Source: HLUCCA09 sp038745585
GTDB lineage: Bacteria > Pseudomonadota > Alphaproteobacteria > Rhodobacterales > Rhodobacteraceae
Length of the DNA stretch: 64,000 bases
Direction: 5' to 3'
Assembly (NCBI GenBank): GCA_038745585.1
Contig: JBCDLH010000002.1
Location: 434,001-498,000, forward strand
Below the pieces are notes generated by a model. The model saw only the letters and a list, made by a program, of their open reading frames with translations, did not search any database and had not been told where the DNA came from. The position numbers and the translations under genes are program-made. Shown here one piece after another: positions 42,501 to 51,637 of the stretch; within the stretch, counting starts at the first letter, position 1; each line of letters starts with the position of its first letter.

Positions 42501-43092
42501 TGGTAGCCTCGGTAAACTTGTCTTCGGCAATGTAGAACTTGCGGTGTTTGGCCCGCCGTGCGCTCCAAAGGTCATCGGCCTCGCCGACAAGATGAGTCAA
42601 CCGCTCCCGCAGACCTCCTATACCGGCACCGGCGGAGAACAGCATCTGACCGACGTGGTCCTTGGCCTCCAGGATTTCCCGGCCGCCGGCTTCAAGGCGA
42701 GTGTGGTCAAGGCTGAACATGCGCTCGAAAAACGTCCGGTCCGCGCCGGCAAGGTAGGGGCGAAGCACTGCTTCCCCACCGGGCACCGGCGAACCTTCCG
42801 GTCCCAGCAGCGTGTCCTTGTTGCCTTTTCTCCGCAGCACCTCCAGTACCTCGATGCCGTTCTCCAGAACGGCACCAATCCGCATGCTGCCGTAGTCATG
42901 CAGAAACCCGTACGGCGTCTGGCCTTGGATACCGAACAGAAGATCCTCGATGGCGGACAGCGCCGTGGACTTACCGGCCTCATTCGGGCCGAAGATGATG
43001 TGGAAGTCCGACCTGCCGGCAGGCAGCTCAAGCGACCTCTCGGTGAAGTGGCCGTAGCGCAGCAGATCAAGTCGTTGTATCCGCACGCTCAA
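39541..43092 (-). CDS. YhaN/SbcC-like AAA ATPase
   Basis: A 1183-aa SMC-like protein. The N-terminal ATPase half has Walker A GPNEAGKST (35-43). A long charged coiled-coil middle (about 180-1000) follows, and the C-terminal half carries the signature SGMSTGTADQLYLALR and a Walker B LPFVADDLFINFDN, then the H-loop FFTHHQH. There is no CxxC zinc hook, as in the YhaN group and unlike SbcC or Rad50. It should drive the exonuclease next door on DNA ends. It overlaps that gene by four bases. Confidence 0.9.
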   Translation of the reverse strand: MSVRIQRLDLLRYGHFTERSLELPAGRSDFHIIFGPNEAGKSTALSAIEDLLFGIQGQTPYGFLHDYGSMRIGAVLENGIEVLEVLRRKGNKDTLLGPEGSPVPGGEAVLRPYLAGADRTFFERMFSLDHTRLEAGGREILEAKDHVGQMLFSAGAGIGGLRERLTHLVGEADDLWSARRAKHRKFYIAEDKFTEATKELREQTLSAARWRELKKAYEDAEDAYGNLDQAISKATVDRNRLSRIRRVSRDIRRKQEVDRLLEELGDVIALPEDAARLAAEAERKDAEAAARIGTLTEQLKRAEEAQEKLTYDETMIQRSADVRQACERRIEVRAEKAALPKREAELQAAEKELQGAAVELGWRDEDSAALIERIPPRPKVSVVRSLLNKKGELEGDVSGKERLLDEAKEEHAGLKDELAEAGELVDTSRLAIALKSVREQGDIAGRVRAAEEGLNNARSGVARRLGALYPGVADEGALTGKRVPVRAKVEAQRKAQDDWQRRLKETQQQAASVKQELDGTVAALERAIRDEQVVTPEELKDARVRRDAIWQLVKLKHIVGQPIPPAQAEQYESEIEDLAGAFEPAVIKADELADRRFDHAEAAGRIAEIKRKIGEQETLLGQVQDNEKKLVEEGDQLTSDWIALWNGAPVEPEAPEAMLEWLDDRDEVLAAIENRNEAESALKAARGEEQAARQPLIGELAALGADVCTLEADGLTIVVERAAEELRVREAAADKKSQLEEDVAEAGKLVARRQRDLEAAKKVLAEWQENWAAALGDLGLAADTAAEAVDAQIGIIDQMRETASRINSLRHDRIEKIQRDVADFENVVSQLVQVVAPDLADEVADDAVAALETRLNEAERIQGLREKQDEDVEGLKEQIETLEVQRRELAASISHLKQTAGVDNNDKLKTAIERSDNQRALWEERQKITEKLQQDGDGKTVDELDAECEGLAIDEVAAREESLQAELEDLRKQQGEAGDVRSQARQAYQAVGGYDAAAQAGAAREEALTEMGEVAERYIRLKTSTILLQWAIDRYRREKQAPLLKRAGQLFQVMTAGSFTSLRVDFDDQDNAHLTGVRPDESVVPVSGMSTGTADQLYLALRVASIEDYLERAQALPFVADDLFINFDNARAAAGFRLLGQLAEKTQVMFFTHHQHLVEIAEATLGETVNCVSLSEKVTMGSA

Positions 43093-44360
43093 TCCCCCTG
43101 TGCCGTGAGCCGCGCGGAGAGATAGGGGGAAACCTCGCCGATCAGCGCGGCATAATCGCCGTCAACTGCGGCCTTCAGCACACTGTCGTCGATGTCACCG
43201 CGCACCTCGTGGGGCAGCTGGCGCACCAGCTTGCCGATATCGTCCTCGATCTGCGCCAGCAGGGCATCGTCCCCGGTGGCTTCCTGCAATAGTCGCTGAA
43301 GCTCGCCAATGGCGTCTTCGCGCTCGGCCAGCGTCTCAGCATCGACCTCCGGCTGGGTATTGATGACCACCTTCTCCACCCAAGCGACTTCGTCGCCGAG
43401 TCCAAGTGCGCCGGCGCGGGCTTCGGCTAGCGTCCGGACCTCGGAAGCAATAAGCTGATCGTGAACAGCGGTGCGCCCTTGAAGGACAATGCGGCAGGCC
43501 AGAAGCCGCCCGTCAGCCTCAGTCACGGCAGCTTCCACGGCATCATGAATGCGATCAATCACGTCGCCGAAGCGCTCCGCATCGGCCAACGATACGGGCA
43601 ACACTGCCCAGCGCACCACATCACAGGGGACTGTCGTCAGCTCGACGATGTCACCGTCTTCAACGGTGACGAGGCTTGCGCCCTTGGCACCGGTCTCGCG
43701 GGCATGGCGGCCCTGAAGGTTGCCGGGGAAGACGACGTGGGGTTTTTCGCGAAGCACGCCTGCCTGATGTACGTGGCCGAGCGCCCAGTAGTCGTAGCCC
43801 TTGTTGGTGAGGTCTTCGATGGCGCACGGGGCATAGTTCTCATGGCCGCCCATGCCGCCAAGGCCCGTGTGCAACACGCCGATGTTAAAGGTGCCGGAAA
43901 CGGGTGCCGGGTAGTCGGGGACAAGGTTGTCGGTGATGTCGCGCTGGCGGAAGCTCTGCCCGTGAAGCACGACCTGCAGCTCGTCGAGTACATATGTCTC
44001 CGGCCTGCGTGTGCCGAAGACATGCACGTTATCGGGCAGTTCGAGCCGCCGGGTGATCTGGCTTTCGGCATCGTGGTTGCCGTGGAGCAGGTAGACCGGA
44101 ATACCTTCCTTGTTCAGCCGCCCCATCTGCGCGGCGAAGAACAGCCCGGTCTTGTAGTCCCGCCAGTCGCCATCATACAGGTCCCCAGCGATAATAAGGA
44201 AATCGACCCTTTCCTCGACGGCCAACCCAACCAGCGTATCAAGTGCCTCACGAGTCGCGGTGCGCACCCGGGCGACAGCGTTACCTTCTTGGCCTGAAAG
44301 GCCTCGTAGCGGGCTGTCGAGATGAATGTCGGCAGAATGCAAAAATCGAAAGGACGTCAT
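43089..44360 (-). CDS. YhaO/SbcD-like metallophosphoesterase exonuclease
   Basis: A 423-aa Mre11/SbcD-type nuclease. The metal-binding motifs are in order: HSADIHLD (D11, H13), AGDLYDG, LHGNHD, LHTGLG and ALGHVHQ. The C-terminal 150 residues are the capping and ATPase-contact region. The pair with the YhaN-like ATPase should process DNA ends or hairpins. ATG 44360 starts directly at the DNase motif. The gene faces the helicase gene across a 231-bp divergent region. Confidence 0.92.
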   Translation of the reverse strand: MTSFRFLHSADIHLDSPLRGLSGQEGNAVARVRTATREALDTLVGLAVEERVDFLIIAGDLYDGDWRDYKTGLFFAAQMGRLNKEGIPVYLLHGNHDAESQITRRLELPDNVHVFGTRRPETYVLDELQVVLHGQSFRQRDITDNLVPDYPAPVSGTFNIGVLHTGLGGMGGHENYAPCAIEDLTNKGYDYWALGHVHQAGVLREKPHVVFPGNLQGRHARETGAKGASLVTVEDGDIVELTTVPCDVVRWAVLPVSLADAERFGDVIDRIHDAVEAAVTEADGRLLACRIVLQGRTAVHDQLIASEVRTLAEARAGALGLGDEVAWVEKVVINTQPEVDAETLAEREDAIGELQRLLQEATGDDALLAQIEDDIGKLVRQLPHEVRGDIDDSVLKAAVDGDYAALIGEVSPYLSARLTAQGD

Positions 44361-44609
44361 TGGGGCCTGTCTGCTGCCAGATTTCTCATTTTAATAACGC
44401 AGTACTAACCTGCACGGTAAAATTGTGGCGGGCGGGAAGTCCACCAGAAACATCGGCTTCGTCGGAATGCAAAAAAGTTAGCTTCGCTCAAGACGCCTCA
44501 GGTTTTTTGCTTCTTCAAGCAATACCACGGTAATGGCGCATCGACTCAGGCGATGCATCCCTTTTTCAGAAGAGACTGGAATGGTGGATAGTTGCTTTCG
44601 AGGAATCCG
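44361..44609. other. Divergent intergenic region of the repair/defence cluster
   Basis: A 250-bp AT-richer stretch between the exonuclease (minus) and the giant helicase (plus). It must hold both promoters, but I cannot assign exact boxes. The possible RBS GAGGAA (44600-44605) precedes ATG 44610. Confidence 0.4.
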
Positions 44610-47600
44610 ATGCCGCGCAAATCGTCGTTCAACAGACCCAAAAGCACGCGCAGGCCACCTTTCTCGATTGACCACAGAGCGGAGTTCATCGGACAAAGCC
44701 AAGCAGAGAACATAGGTTCCGCGACGATTATGCCAACCGATAGCAATACTGCCGACAACGACATTTCCCCCGAAGACCGCCGGAAGCTCTCCGGGCTTCT
44801 TGGGTTCGCCCAAGGAGTTCTGACCGCGCGGTCCAAAGTCCAGATGGCGATGCAATCCGGCCTTGGCGTGTTTCATGAAGGCGATCTCGACGGCCTCCAA
44901 GGACTCCACTTCGACTGCGATGATGGCGCTTGGCTCAGGATCGAAAGACAGAGGGAAACGAGGCCGCCCGAACCGGACGAGCATATCACACAGTTTCTCA
45001 CCTCAACACCTTCCGATCCCAACAGGCGCCCCCAGATAAAACCCGCGATAGCCGTCGAAGTTACGATCGAGGAAGCATCCGATCTTGCCGAAGGCGAACT
45101 GCTGAAACCTGAAGACGTGCATGCAATCGTCGAGGACGGTATTGAGGTTGAAAACCGAGTGCGGGTGGTTCTCCATGCCGAGACCTTGGTCGAGATGCGG
45201 CGCGACTACGAGCATTACGCGGGCGGGGCCTGGTCGGACTGGGCCCGGCAGGAGCGCCCCGTCCGGCTTGCGATCTCAATCTACAATGATCTCTTCAAGA
45301 TCCATTCCGCGATCCACACCTCCGAAGGCACGCCGCCAGAGCTGGTCTGGGGCATTGGAATTGGCCGCTGGGTTCGCGGCACAGAGCGGGTCGACATGCC
45401 GCTCATTGAGCAACTGGTCGATATCGAGGTCGAAGATGGCGGCGCCATCGCTATCCGTCCGCGCGATCTCGCGCCGCACCTTTCGCTGAAACCCTATCTC
45501 GAACTCGACATCGACGGGTCTCCAAAGCTCCAGAGCGAGCTCCAGGACCGGCTCGCACAGTTTCTCAAAGGCGATGTCGAGTTCTCCCCCTTTACTACAG
45601 TTTGGGAGCCGCTCCTCGACACAGCAGCTAACAACCTTGCCAGCAGCGCGACGCATATCAGCCGCGACAATCTAAAAGCTGGTGAAAGCCTCACTGCCGC
45701 CGGAGACGATCTTAGGATTACGTCCAGCTGGGCCATCTTTGGGCGGCCTCGATCGAGCGAGGCGCGCGTCCAGGATCTCAACGCACTGCGCGCCCGCGTC
45801 AACGACGAAACGACGGACGTGCCTGCGTCGATTAAGGGCTATGCCGCGCCTCCGCCGGACCAGCCGCGGTCCGATGTCTCCGCCTTCGGACTCGACAACG
45901 CCGTTCTCGGCGGCGTCACGGCCCAGGGCTGGGAGCCCTCCGCCTCCGGAGCGCCACGCCAGGGCTTTAGCCCAGGTGGGGGCACCCCCTCGGACGGCGA
46001 TGCAGCATCGCTCGATCCTTTCGCCATAGGCCGGAAGGTCCATTTCTTTCCTCTCCCGTTCAACGAGGAGCAGGGCAAGATCTCCGACATGATCGATGAC
46101 ACCAAGATGCATGTCGTCGGTGTCTCCGGCCCGCCGGGCACCGGCAAGTCGCACTCGATCGCCAACATCATCAGTCACCAGATGGCCATGGGCAAGCGCG
46201 TCCTCGTTACCGCCCGGACCCCCGAGGCCATTGCCGCTGTTCGAGAGAAGCTCCCTGAGGTCCTTCAGCCGCTTGTCATCGCCTCGGTCGGCACCGACCG
46301 CGAGAGCGCCCAGCAGCTCCAAGAAGCCGTTTCCGAGCTTTCCCGCGAAGTGGTGGGCCTCGACACCGACGAGGCGCTTGCGCGCAAAGCCCATCTCGAG
46401 CGACAAATCGTCGAATGCGACCGCCTTGCTGAAAAGGCGGACGACGCTCTTGCCGAGATCGCCCGCGCGAACCTCGCTCAGCTGACGTGGGATGGCGCGG
46501 ACCACACGCCAATGGAGCTCGTTGACATCCTGGCCGACAGCGCCGAGGCGCATGACTGGTTCACCGACAGGCCGGGAAAAGCGCCGCCGGCCCAGCTCGA
46601 CGAGCTCCTCGATCGGCTCCGCACCACAATGCCCGCGCTCACCGCCGACATCGTCTATGCTGGCGCCAACCTCCCGAAGCCTGATGACCTGCCGACTACT
46701 GCTGAGATCATCGCAGCGCACGAGACGGAGCTTGCCTGGAACGCGCGCGAGATAGTGGACTACAACGCGGCGCCCACTATGGCCCTCGACAGCGCAAGCG
46801 CCGAGGCGCAAGCGCGCGCGGTGCTCGCTGAGCTAGAGGCCCTGGATGTTCTGATTGAGGCGGCTACGACCACAGTCAAGGGCCTTGCTTTACGGGCACT
46901 TGAGCCGGCCGGCTCGATCGACCGCGCAGCCATCGCAACTACGTTAGCCTTCATCGCCCGGAAGCGTGCGCTGGACCACATTGCCGAAGTCCGCTTCGAC
47001 CGAGGCACCTGCGGGGAGAAGGATTTTCAACAGGCCGCCGCGCGCGGCGCCTCTGGGCAGAAACCCGTTGGGTTCGGACTTTTCAACGGTGCACTTAAAT
47101 CGGCAATCGGCTCGGTGCGCTTAAACGGTGCTCCGCCTGCCTCCAGCGAGGAGTGGCAGGTTGTTCTCGAGGCCTGCCGGCTCGAGCGCGAAGCGGCTAC
47201 TATCGGCGAGGCACTCCGACCCTTCGTCTCCGAAAAGCTCATGCCAGCGGTTCCAGCACACGTCTGGGAACTTGCACAACACCTGAAAGATAGGCAGGCT
47301 GAGATCGAGGACGCCCTCGAGATCGCCGACCGGGTAAGGCCCGTAGTGGAAGCGCTGGTGGCGCTCTTTCCGTATGGCCTTGATTTCGATGCGATACGCG
47401 TAGAGCTGGATTGCGGCCCCGCAATATTCGCCATCCGCGGCAACCTTCCCGACGACTACGTCGCCCCCAAAGCTCTGACCCGGCTACGCGAAATCGCCGG
47501 CAAGAGCATGCTCCCCATGCTCGGAGAGTTACGGAATCTCGCTGATGCGCTCGGGCAGGATGAAACCGACCCCCGTGACATCGTCGCGGCACGCGGAGAG

Positions 47601-50039
47601 ATCACACGCGAGCTCAAACGCCTCGCCAAGGTCACCAAGCGTCTGGACGCGCTTGGATGTGATCTCGACACCCTCGCCGAGGCCGGGGCACCGGACTGGG
47701 TGGCAAGGCTTCGCGATACTCCCGAGCGAGCTCCCAATCTCATCCCCGCGACTTGGGCCGCATCCTGGGCCTGGGCGCAAACGCAGGCCAACGTCGAACG
47801 CATTGTCGCGCTTGGCAATGGCGACGATCATCGTCGCACAAAATCCGAGGCAATGGCCCGCCGCCGCAAGCTCTTCGAGGAACTCATCCGCACCCGCACC
47901 CTTCTAGGTCTCAAGGGCCGCATGACGGGTTCCATCCGCAGCGCCATGGAGGCCTTCACTCAAGCCATCTCTAAGATCGGGACCGGCAAGGGCAAACGAG
48001 CGCCTCGCTTCATTCGCGCCGCGCAGGAGGCCGCCAAGAAGGCTTCACCGGCGGCGCCGGTCTGGATCATGCCGGAATATAAGATCCCAGAGCAGCTGCC
48101 TCCGGAGTTCGGCGATTTCGACCTCGTGATCCTCGATGAGGCCTCACAGAGCGACATCACCGCGCTCGCTGCATTGGCAAGGGGAAAGAAAATCCTTGTA
48201 GTGGGAGATGAGGAGCAAGTTAGCCCATCTGTGGTCGGTATCGCAGACCAAAAGATCAACGCGCTGCGCGCCGAATTTCTCGATGGGCTTCCTAACGCGA
48301 GCCTCATCGACCAGAACTCCTCGATCTTCGAAATTACCAAGCGAATGCATCCCGACAGCCATGTTATGTTGCGCGAACATTTCCGCTGCGTGGCACCGAT
48401 CATTCAGTTCTCGACCCGTTACTACAACAACGCTCTTGTGCCTTTGCGCGTGCCAAAAACGTCCGAGCGCTTCGATCCCCCACTCGCGGACATTTACATT
48501 CCCGGCGCCACCCGTCACGGGAAAACGAACGCCTCTGAAGCGCGCTGGATCGTCGACGAGATCGCGCGGCTTATCCATGACCCTGCACACGTCGGGCGCG
48601 ACATCGGGGTTATCTCCCTCATCGGCGGCGAACAGGCCGACAAGATCGGCCGGATGCTTGTCGAGGACGAGCGCATTGGCCCGGAGAAGATCGAGCAGCG
48701 GCGCATCATCTACGGCGATGCCCGCACAATGCAGGGCCAGGAACGCTCGATCGTGTTTCTTTCCATGGTCGCAACCCCAGGGCATGCTCATGCGCAAACC
48801 ACCAAGGCGGATCAGCAACGCATCAACGTGGCAATGAGCCGGGCTCGCGACAGGCTTTACCTAGTGCGCTCAGTCTCGCTCGAGGACCTGCGCCCGACCG
48901 ACATTAAGGCTGAGATTCTGCATCACTTCGCGGACCCAATGCCTGAGGGCCGCGGGGCGACCGGCAAGGAGGCAGCCGGCCTTCTAGAGCGCTGCGACAG
49001 CGGCTTCGAGCGTGAGGTGCTTCAACGACTTATGGAGGCAAATTACCGTGTCCGACCACAAGTTGCCGCGGGCGGATTCAGGATCGATCTTGTCGTAGAA
49101 GGACTCGAAGATCGTCGCCTCGCCATCGAGTTAGACGGCGACCAGTATCACGGTCCGGATGTGTGGGAACGCGACATGGCCCGGCAGGCAGCTCTTGAGC
49201 GCGCGGGCTGGGTGTTCTGGCGGGTCTTCGGCAGCCAGTGGAAATCGAACAAGGAGTTCTGGTGGCGCAATCTGGAGGATACGCTGAAACGTCTCGGGAT
49301 CGAGCCGATCGGTGCCGCCGCAGTCGACGAGCGCTTCACCGAAACGATCATTATCGATCCCTGGGGTGCCACGTCAGCCGATGATGAAGGGACACCTACG
49401 CCGGATAATGGGGGTGAGGCAGTACCGATACAGCAAGACAGTGCGTCAGACTGGACTGTCATTTCAGAAGTCAAGCCAGACGCCGCGTCGGCCAGCGACG
49501 CTCCCAGCCCCGCAGAGTCGAAAGAAGATGCCGCGGCCAAAGAAGCAGACACCACCGCGGACACGGATCCGGGAAACAAGAAAGCCTCCCCAAAGGCGAA
49601 GGCCGAAGAGCCGTCTACGCCAGCCAACCGCGCGCCGGAGCCCCGGCGTGCACGCCAGGAAGCCCTACCTCTCGAGGACGACCTCTTCACGCATCTCGCC
49701 AAGCGAGAAGGGGTCGCACCCGAACCTCTCAAAACCATCGCGGACGGCGCTGTAACCTCTTCGACGCCCGAGGCGAATTCCGGACAGCGGGAAACCGAGG
49801 ATCGCGTGCTGGGCGCGACCCCGATCCAGGTGGGCCATACGGTGCGGCTCGAAAAGCTTGGAGACGGCGGCAGCAAGCTCGAGATCACGCTCGTAGAGGA
49901 CGGGCACGACCCAGAGCGTGGCATGATCGGTATCCACACGCCGCTCGGTCAGGCGCTACTAGATGCGGAAGTCGGGGACGAAGTCGAGTATCGCGCCGGC
50001 GCGTATATCCGGGAGATGCGCATCCTCGAGGTAAGTTGA
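44610..50039 (+). CDS. SF1 helicase fused to Vsr/DUF559-type nuclease and GreA/B C-terminal-like domain
   Basis: About 1809 aa. ATG 44610 has GAGGAA just upstream; ATG 44730, before the SPEDRRKLSGLLGFAQ segment, is the other option. N-terminal region (to about 440): unknown. Helicase: Walker A GPPGTGKSHS (about 508), a long helical insertion, DEAS box LVILDEASQ (about 1172), GDEEQ, and the C-terminal half with ARTMQGQERSIVFLS and NVAMSRARDRLYLV. Nuclease: LAIELDGDQYHG followed by ALERAGWVFWRVFGSQW (about 1503-1544), a Vsr/DUF559 PD-D/ExK arrangement. An acidic linker follows. The C-terminus (about 1737-1806) resembles the GreA/GreB C-terminal fold (MIGIHTPLGQALLDAEVGDEVEY), which in transcription factors binds RNA polymerase. 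Likely phage defence or DNA repair. Confidence 0.88.
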   Translation: MPRKSSFNRPKSTRRPPFSIDHRAEFIGQSQAENIGSATIMPTDSNTADNDISPEDRRKLSGLLGFAQGVLTARSKVQMAMQSGLGVFHEGDLDGLQGLHFDCDDGAWLRIERQRETRPPEPDEHITQFLTSTPSDPNRRPQIKPAIAVEVTIEEASDLAEGELLKPEDVHAIVEDGIEVENRVRVVLHAETLVEMRRDYEHYAGGAWSDWARQERPVRLAISIYNDLFKIHSAIHTSEGTPPELVWGIGIGRWVRGTERVDMPLIEQLVDIEVEDGGAIAIRPRDLAPHLSLKPYLELDIDGSPKLQSELQDRLAQFLKGDVEFSPFTTVWEPLLDTAANNLASSATHISRDNLKAGESLTAAGDDLRITSSWAIFGRPRSSEARVQDLNALRARVNDETTDVPASIKGYAAPPPDQPRSDVSAFGLDNAVLGGVTAQGWEPSASGAPRQGFSPGGGTPSDGDAASLDPFAIGRKVHFFPLPFNEEQGKISDMIDDTKMHVVGVSGPPGTGKSHSIANIISHQMAMGKRVLVTARTPEAIAAVREKLPEVLQPLVIASVGTDRESAQQLQEAVSELSREVVGLDTDEALARKAHLERQIVECDRLAEKADDALAEIARANLAQLTWDGADHTPMELVDILADSAEAHDWFTDRPGKAPPAQLDELLDRLRTTMPALTADIVYAGANLPKPDDLPTTAEIIAAHETELAWNAREIVDYNAAPTMALDSASAEAQARAVLAELEALDVLIEAATTTVKGLALRALEPAGSIDRAAIATTLAFIARKRALDHIAEVRFDRGTCGEKDFQQAAARGASGQKPVGFGLFNGALKSAIGSVRLNGAPPASSEEWQVVLEACRLEREAATIGEALRPFVSEKLMPAVPAHVWELAQHLKDRQAEIEDALEIADRVRPVVEALVALFPYGLDFDAIRVELDCGPAIFAIRGNLPDDYVAPKALTRLREIAGKSMLPMLGELRNLADALGQDETDPRDIVAARGEITRELKRLAKVTKRLDALGCDLDTLAEAGAPDWVARLRDTPERAPNLIPATWAASWAWAQTQANVERIVALGNGDDHRRTKSEAMARRRKLFEELIRTRTLLGLKGRMTGSIRSAMEAFTQAISKIGTGKGKRAPRFIRAAQEAAKKASPAAPVWIMPEYKIPEQLPPEFGDFDLVILDEASQSDITALAALARGKKILVVGDEEQVSPSVVGIADQKINALRAEFLDGLPNASLIDQNSSIFEITKRMHPDSHVMLREHFRCVAPIIQFSTRYYNNALVPLRVPKTSERFDPPLADIYIPGATRHGKTNASEARWIVDEIARLIHDPAHVGRDIGVISLIGGEQADKIGRMLVEDERIGPEKIEQRRIIYGDARTMQGQERSIVFLSMVATPGHAHAQTTKADQQRINVAMSRARDRLYLVRSVSLEDLRPTDIKAEILHHFADPMPEGRGATGKEAAGLLERCDSGFEREVLQRLMEANYRVRPQVAAGGFRIDLVVEGLEDRRLAIELDGDQYHGPDVWERDMARQAALERAGWVFWRVFGSQWKSNKEFWWRNLEDTLKRLGIEPIGAAAVDERFTETIIIDPWGATSADDEGTPTPDNGGEAVPIQQDSASDWTVISEVKPDAASASDAPSPAESKEDAAAKEADTTADTDPGNKKASPKAKAEEPSTPANRAPEPRRARQEALPLEDDLFTHLAKREGVAPEPLKTIADGAVTSSTPEANSGQRETEDRVLGATPIQVGHTVRLEKLGDGGSKLEITLVEDGHDPERGMIGIHTPLGQALLDAEVGDEVEYRAGAYIREMRILEVS

Positions 50040-50492
50040 CGCAGCTGCCTGAAGCGGTCGCGTCCATTGCCCAACATTTGCGGCCTACGACCGGTTCGCA
50101 ACCGCTGTGCTCACTGAGACTGAAAGCAGCACCAAGCCTCGCCGATGGGCAAGAGTGAGGCTCTTCAATAAATACTAGAGTCGCGCACTCTGACACCACG
50201 GGATAGGCTGAAACCCTGTGCCGGCGATAGTTCGACCGCTGTTCCATTTGAATGAATACGACTAAAATCGAAGTGTTCAGGTTTCTCAGCGAGCAATCTC
50301 TTTTATTTCAGACACTTGCAAATAATTCACCAAACCGACGCAGTCATGAGGTCGAAAGAAAGTCGGCCCTGAGAGACCTCTTCCGGGCTTCTCGGGGCCA
50401 GGGCCGGTGTTTAGCCTCTCCCGCATAACCCTCGAAAACAACGGAAAAATCCGGCCGCAGCCGGATCGGGAGAACGCTTTCGCTGGGGCAAG
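50040..50492. other. Island-chromosome junction, no gene
   Basis: About 450 bp with no credible coding. It holds the tRNA terminator (50446-50467) and a second imperfect stem (GGCCCTGAGA at 50365 with TCTCGGGGCC at 50390-50399). An att end of an island integrated at the tRNA 3' end would lie here; I see no exact copy of the tRNA 3' end elsewhere in the window. Confidence 0.5.
50446..50467 (-). terminator. Rho-independent terminator of tRNA-Ser
   Basis: On the minus strand the stem ATCCGGC, loop TGCG, GCCGGAT is followed by TTTTTCC. It lies 26 bp downstream of the tRNA 3' end. Confidence 0.75.
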
Positions 50493-50582
50493 TGGCGGAG
50501 ACGAAGGGATTCGAACCCTCGAGACGGTTTCCCGCCTACTCCCTTAGCAGGGGAGCGCCTTCGACCACTCGGCCACGTCTCC
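50493..50582 (-). tRNA. tRNA-Ser (anticodon GCU)
   Basis: A 90-nt class II tRNA. Acceptor arm GGAGACG pairs with CGTCTCC, with discriminator G and an encoded CCA. The anticodon stem is CTCCC-CTGCTAA-GGGAG, giving anticodon GCT (decodes AGC/AGU). A long variable arm (TAGGCGGGAAACCGTC part) and the T-loop GGTTCGAATCC are present. Its 3' end points towards the prophage and defence island, a typical site for integration of mobile DNA. Confidence 0.96.
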
Positions 50583-50851
50583 GCCGACGCGCATACCAGG
50601 GAACGCTATTGGTAAACAAGGCGAAACGGTCCTTGACCCGAGACCGCCACAGGCGCGCACGCTTTGTGCGTCGGCGTGACGCGACGGGGACACAAAACAA
50701 TGGTCCCGCAAGAGGATTGAACCTGCGTGGTTTGGCGGCCCAAAAGCGCTTCGGCCCACGCGCGGCCGCGTATAGCTCCGCTCCCGAGAGCCCATGCGCG
50801 TTGCCCCGTGTCCGGGGGCGGTCAAGTGTCCTGGAAAGGCGCGCAGGGCCG

Positions 50852-51463
50852 CTAGCCCCCGAGGATTTTCCGCACATAGTTCCGTGTTTCGCGGAACGGC
50901 GGTACGCCGCCGTGCTGCTCGACCGCACCGGGCCCGGCATTATACGCGGCGAGGGCGAGGCGCCAGGACCCGAACTTGTCGTACATCATCCGAAGGTAGC
51001 GCGCACCGCCGTCTAGGTTTTGGCGCGGATCATGCGGGTCGACGCGGAGAAGCGCGGCTGTCCCCGGCATCAACTGCGCAAGCCCAATTGCGCCCTTGTG
51101 CGAGCGGGCCTGCGGCTGCCAATTGCTCTCGGCTTGCACCAAGCGCAGAAAGAGATCCTCAGGCACGGCATGTTTGCGCGCGGCGGATTTCGCGAGGGGC
51201 AGATACTGACCGCGGTAGCGCCCGTCGTAGCGCGGCACGACGGCAAAGCTCGTTGCCGTCGCTGAGTCCGGGCGCAGACGCGACGAGTTCTCGTATTGCC
51301 GCGCAGCACGCGTGTCGAGAAGGCGCGTCTGAGAGGCAAAGAGCGAGGCGCGCGACTTTGACGAGACCGACGTCTCGGCTGACGCCGGCGCGACGCCCGC
51401 GACCGTCCCGAGGCTCACGGCCAGCATCGCCGCAAAAGCACTGTGAAGGCACAAGGTTCTCAT
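50852..51463 (-). CDS. Lytic transglycosylase (SLT, GH23)
   Basis: A 203-aa exported enzyme that cleaves peptidoglycan with formation of 1,6-anhydro-MurNAc. ATG 51463 gives a normal signal peptide (RTLCLHSAFAAMLAVSLGTVAGVAPASAE, cleaved near residue 29). The SLT domain begins with FLRLVQAESNWQPQARS (catalytic Glu), then GAIGLAQLMPGTA, the D-P-R-Q-N-L-D-G-G motif and the ALAAYNAGPGAV block. Upstream in-frame Met codons would add a spurious N-terminus. It is divergent from ssb. Confidence 0.92.
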   Translation of the reverse strand: MRTLCLHSAFAAMLAVSLGTVAGVAPASAETSVSSKSRASLFASQTRLLDTRAARQYENSSRLRPDSATATSFAVVPRYDGRYRGQYLPLAKSAARKHAVPEDLFLRLVQAESNWQPQARSHKGAIGLAQLMPGTAALLRVDPHDPRQNLDGGARYLRMMYDKFGSWRLALAAYNAGPGAVEQHGGVPPFRETRNYVRKILGG

Positions 51464-51637
51464 CCCGCGACCCCTCTCCCACGACCCCCACGGGCTATAG
51501 CGCAGAAGCCGCGCGGCTGCACCCCCCTCCGCAGCACGACTGCGAAGCTTCGATTCAACGTGTTGGCGGAAGCTGGTATAGCCTTCCAGACAAGGCCGGA
51601 ATCGGGCGAAAAAACAGCATACAGGGAGTAGGGGCAT

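Noticed and set aside
50700..50780. Possible second tRNA or tRNA fragment
   Set aside because: A T-loop-like string is present, but no cloverleaf arms can be drawn.
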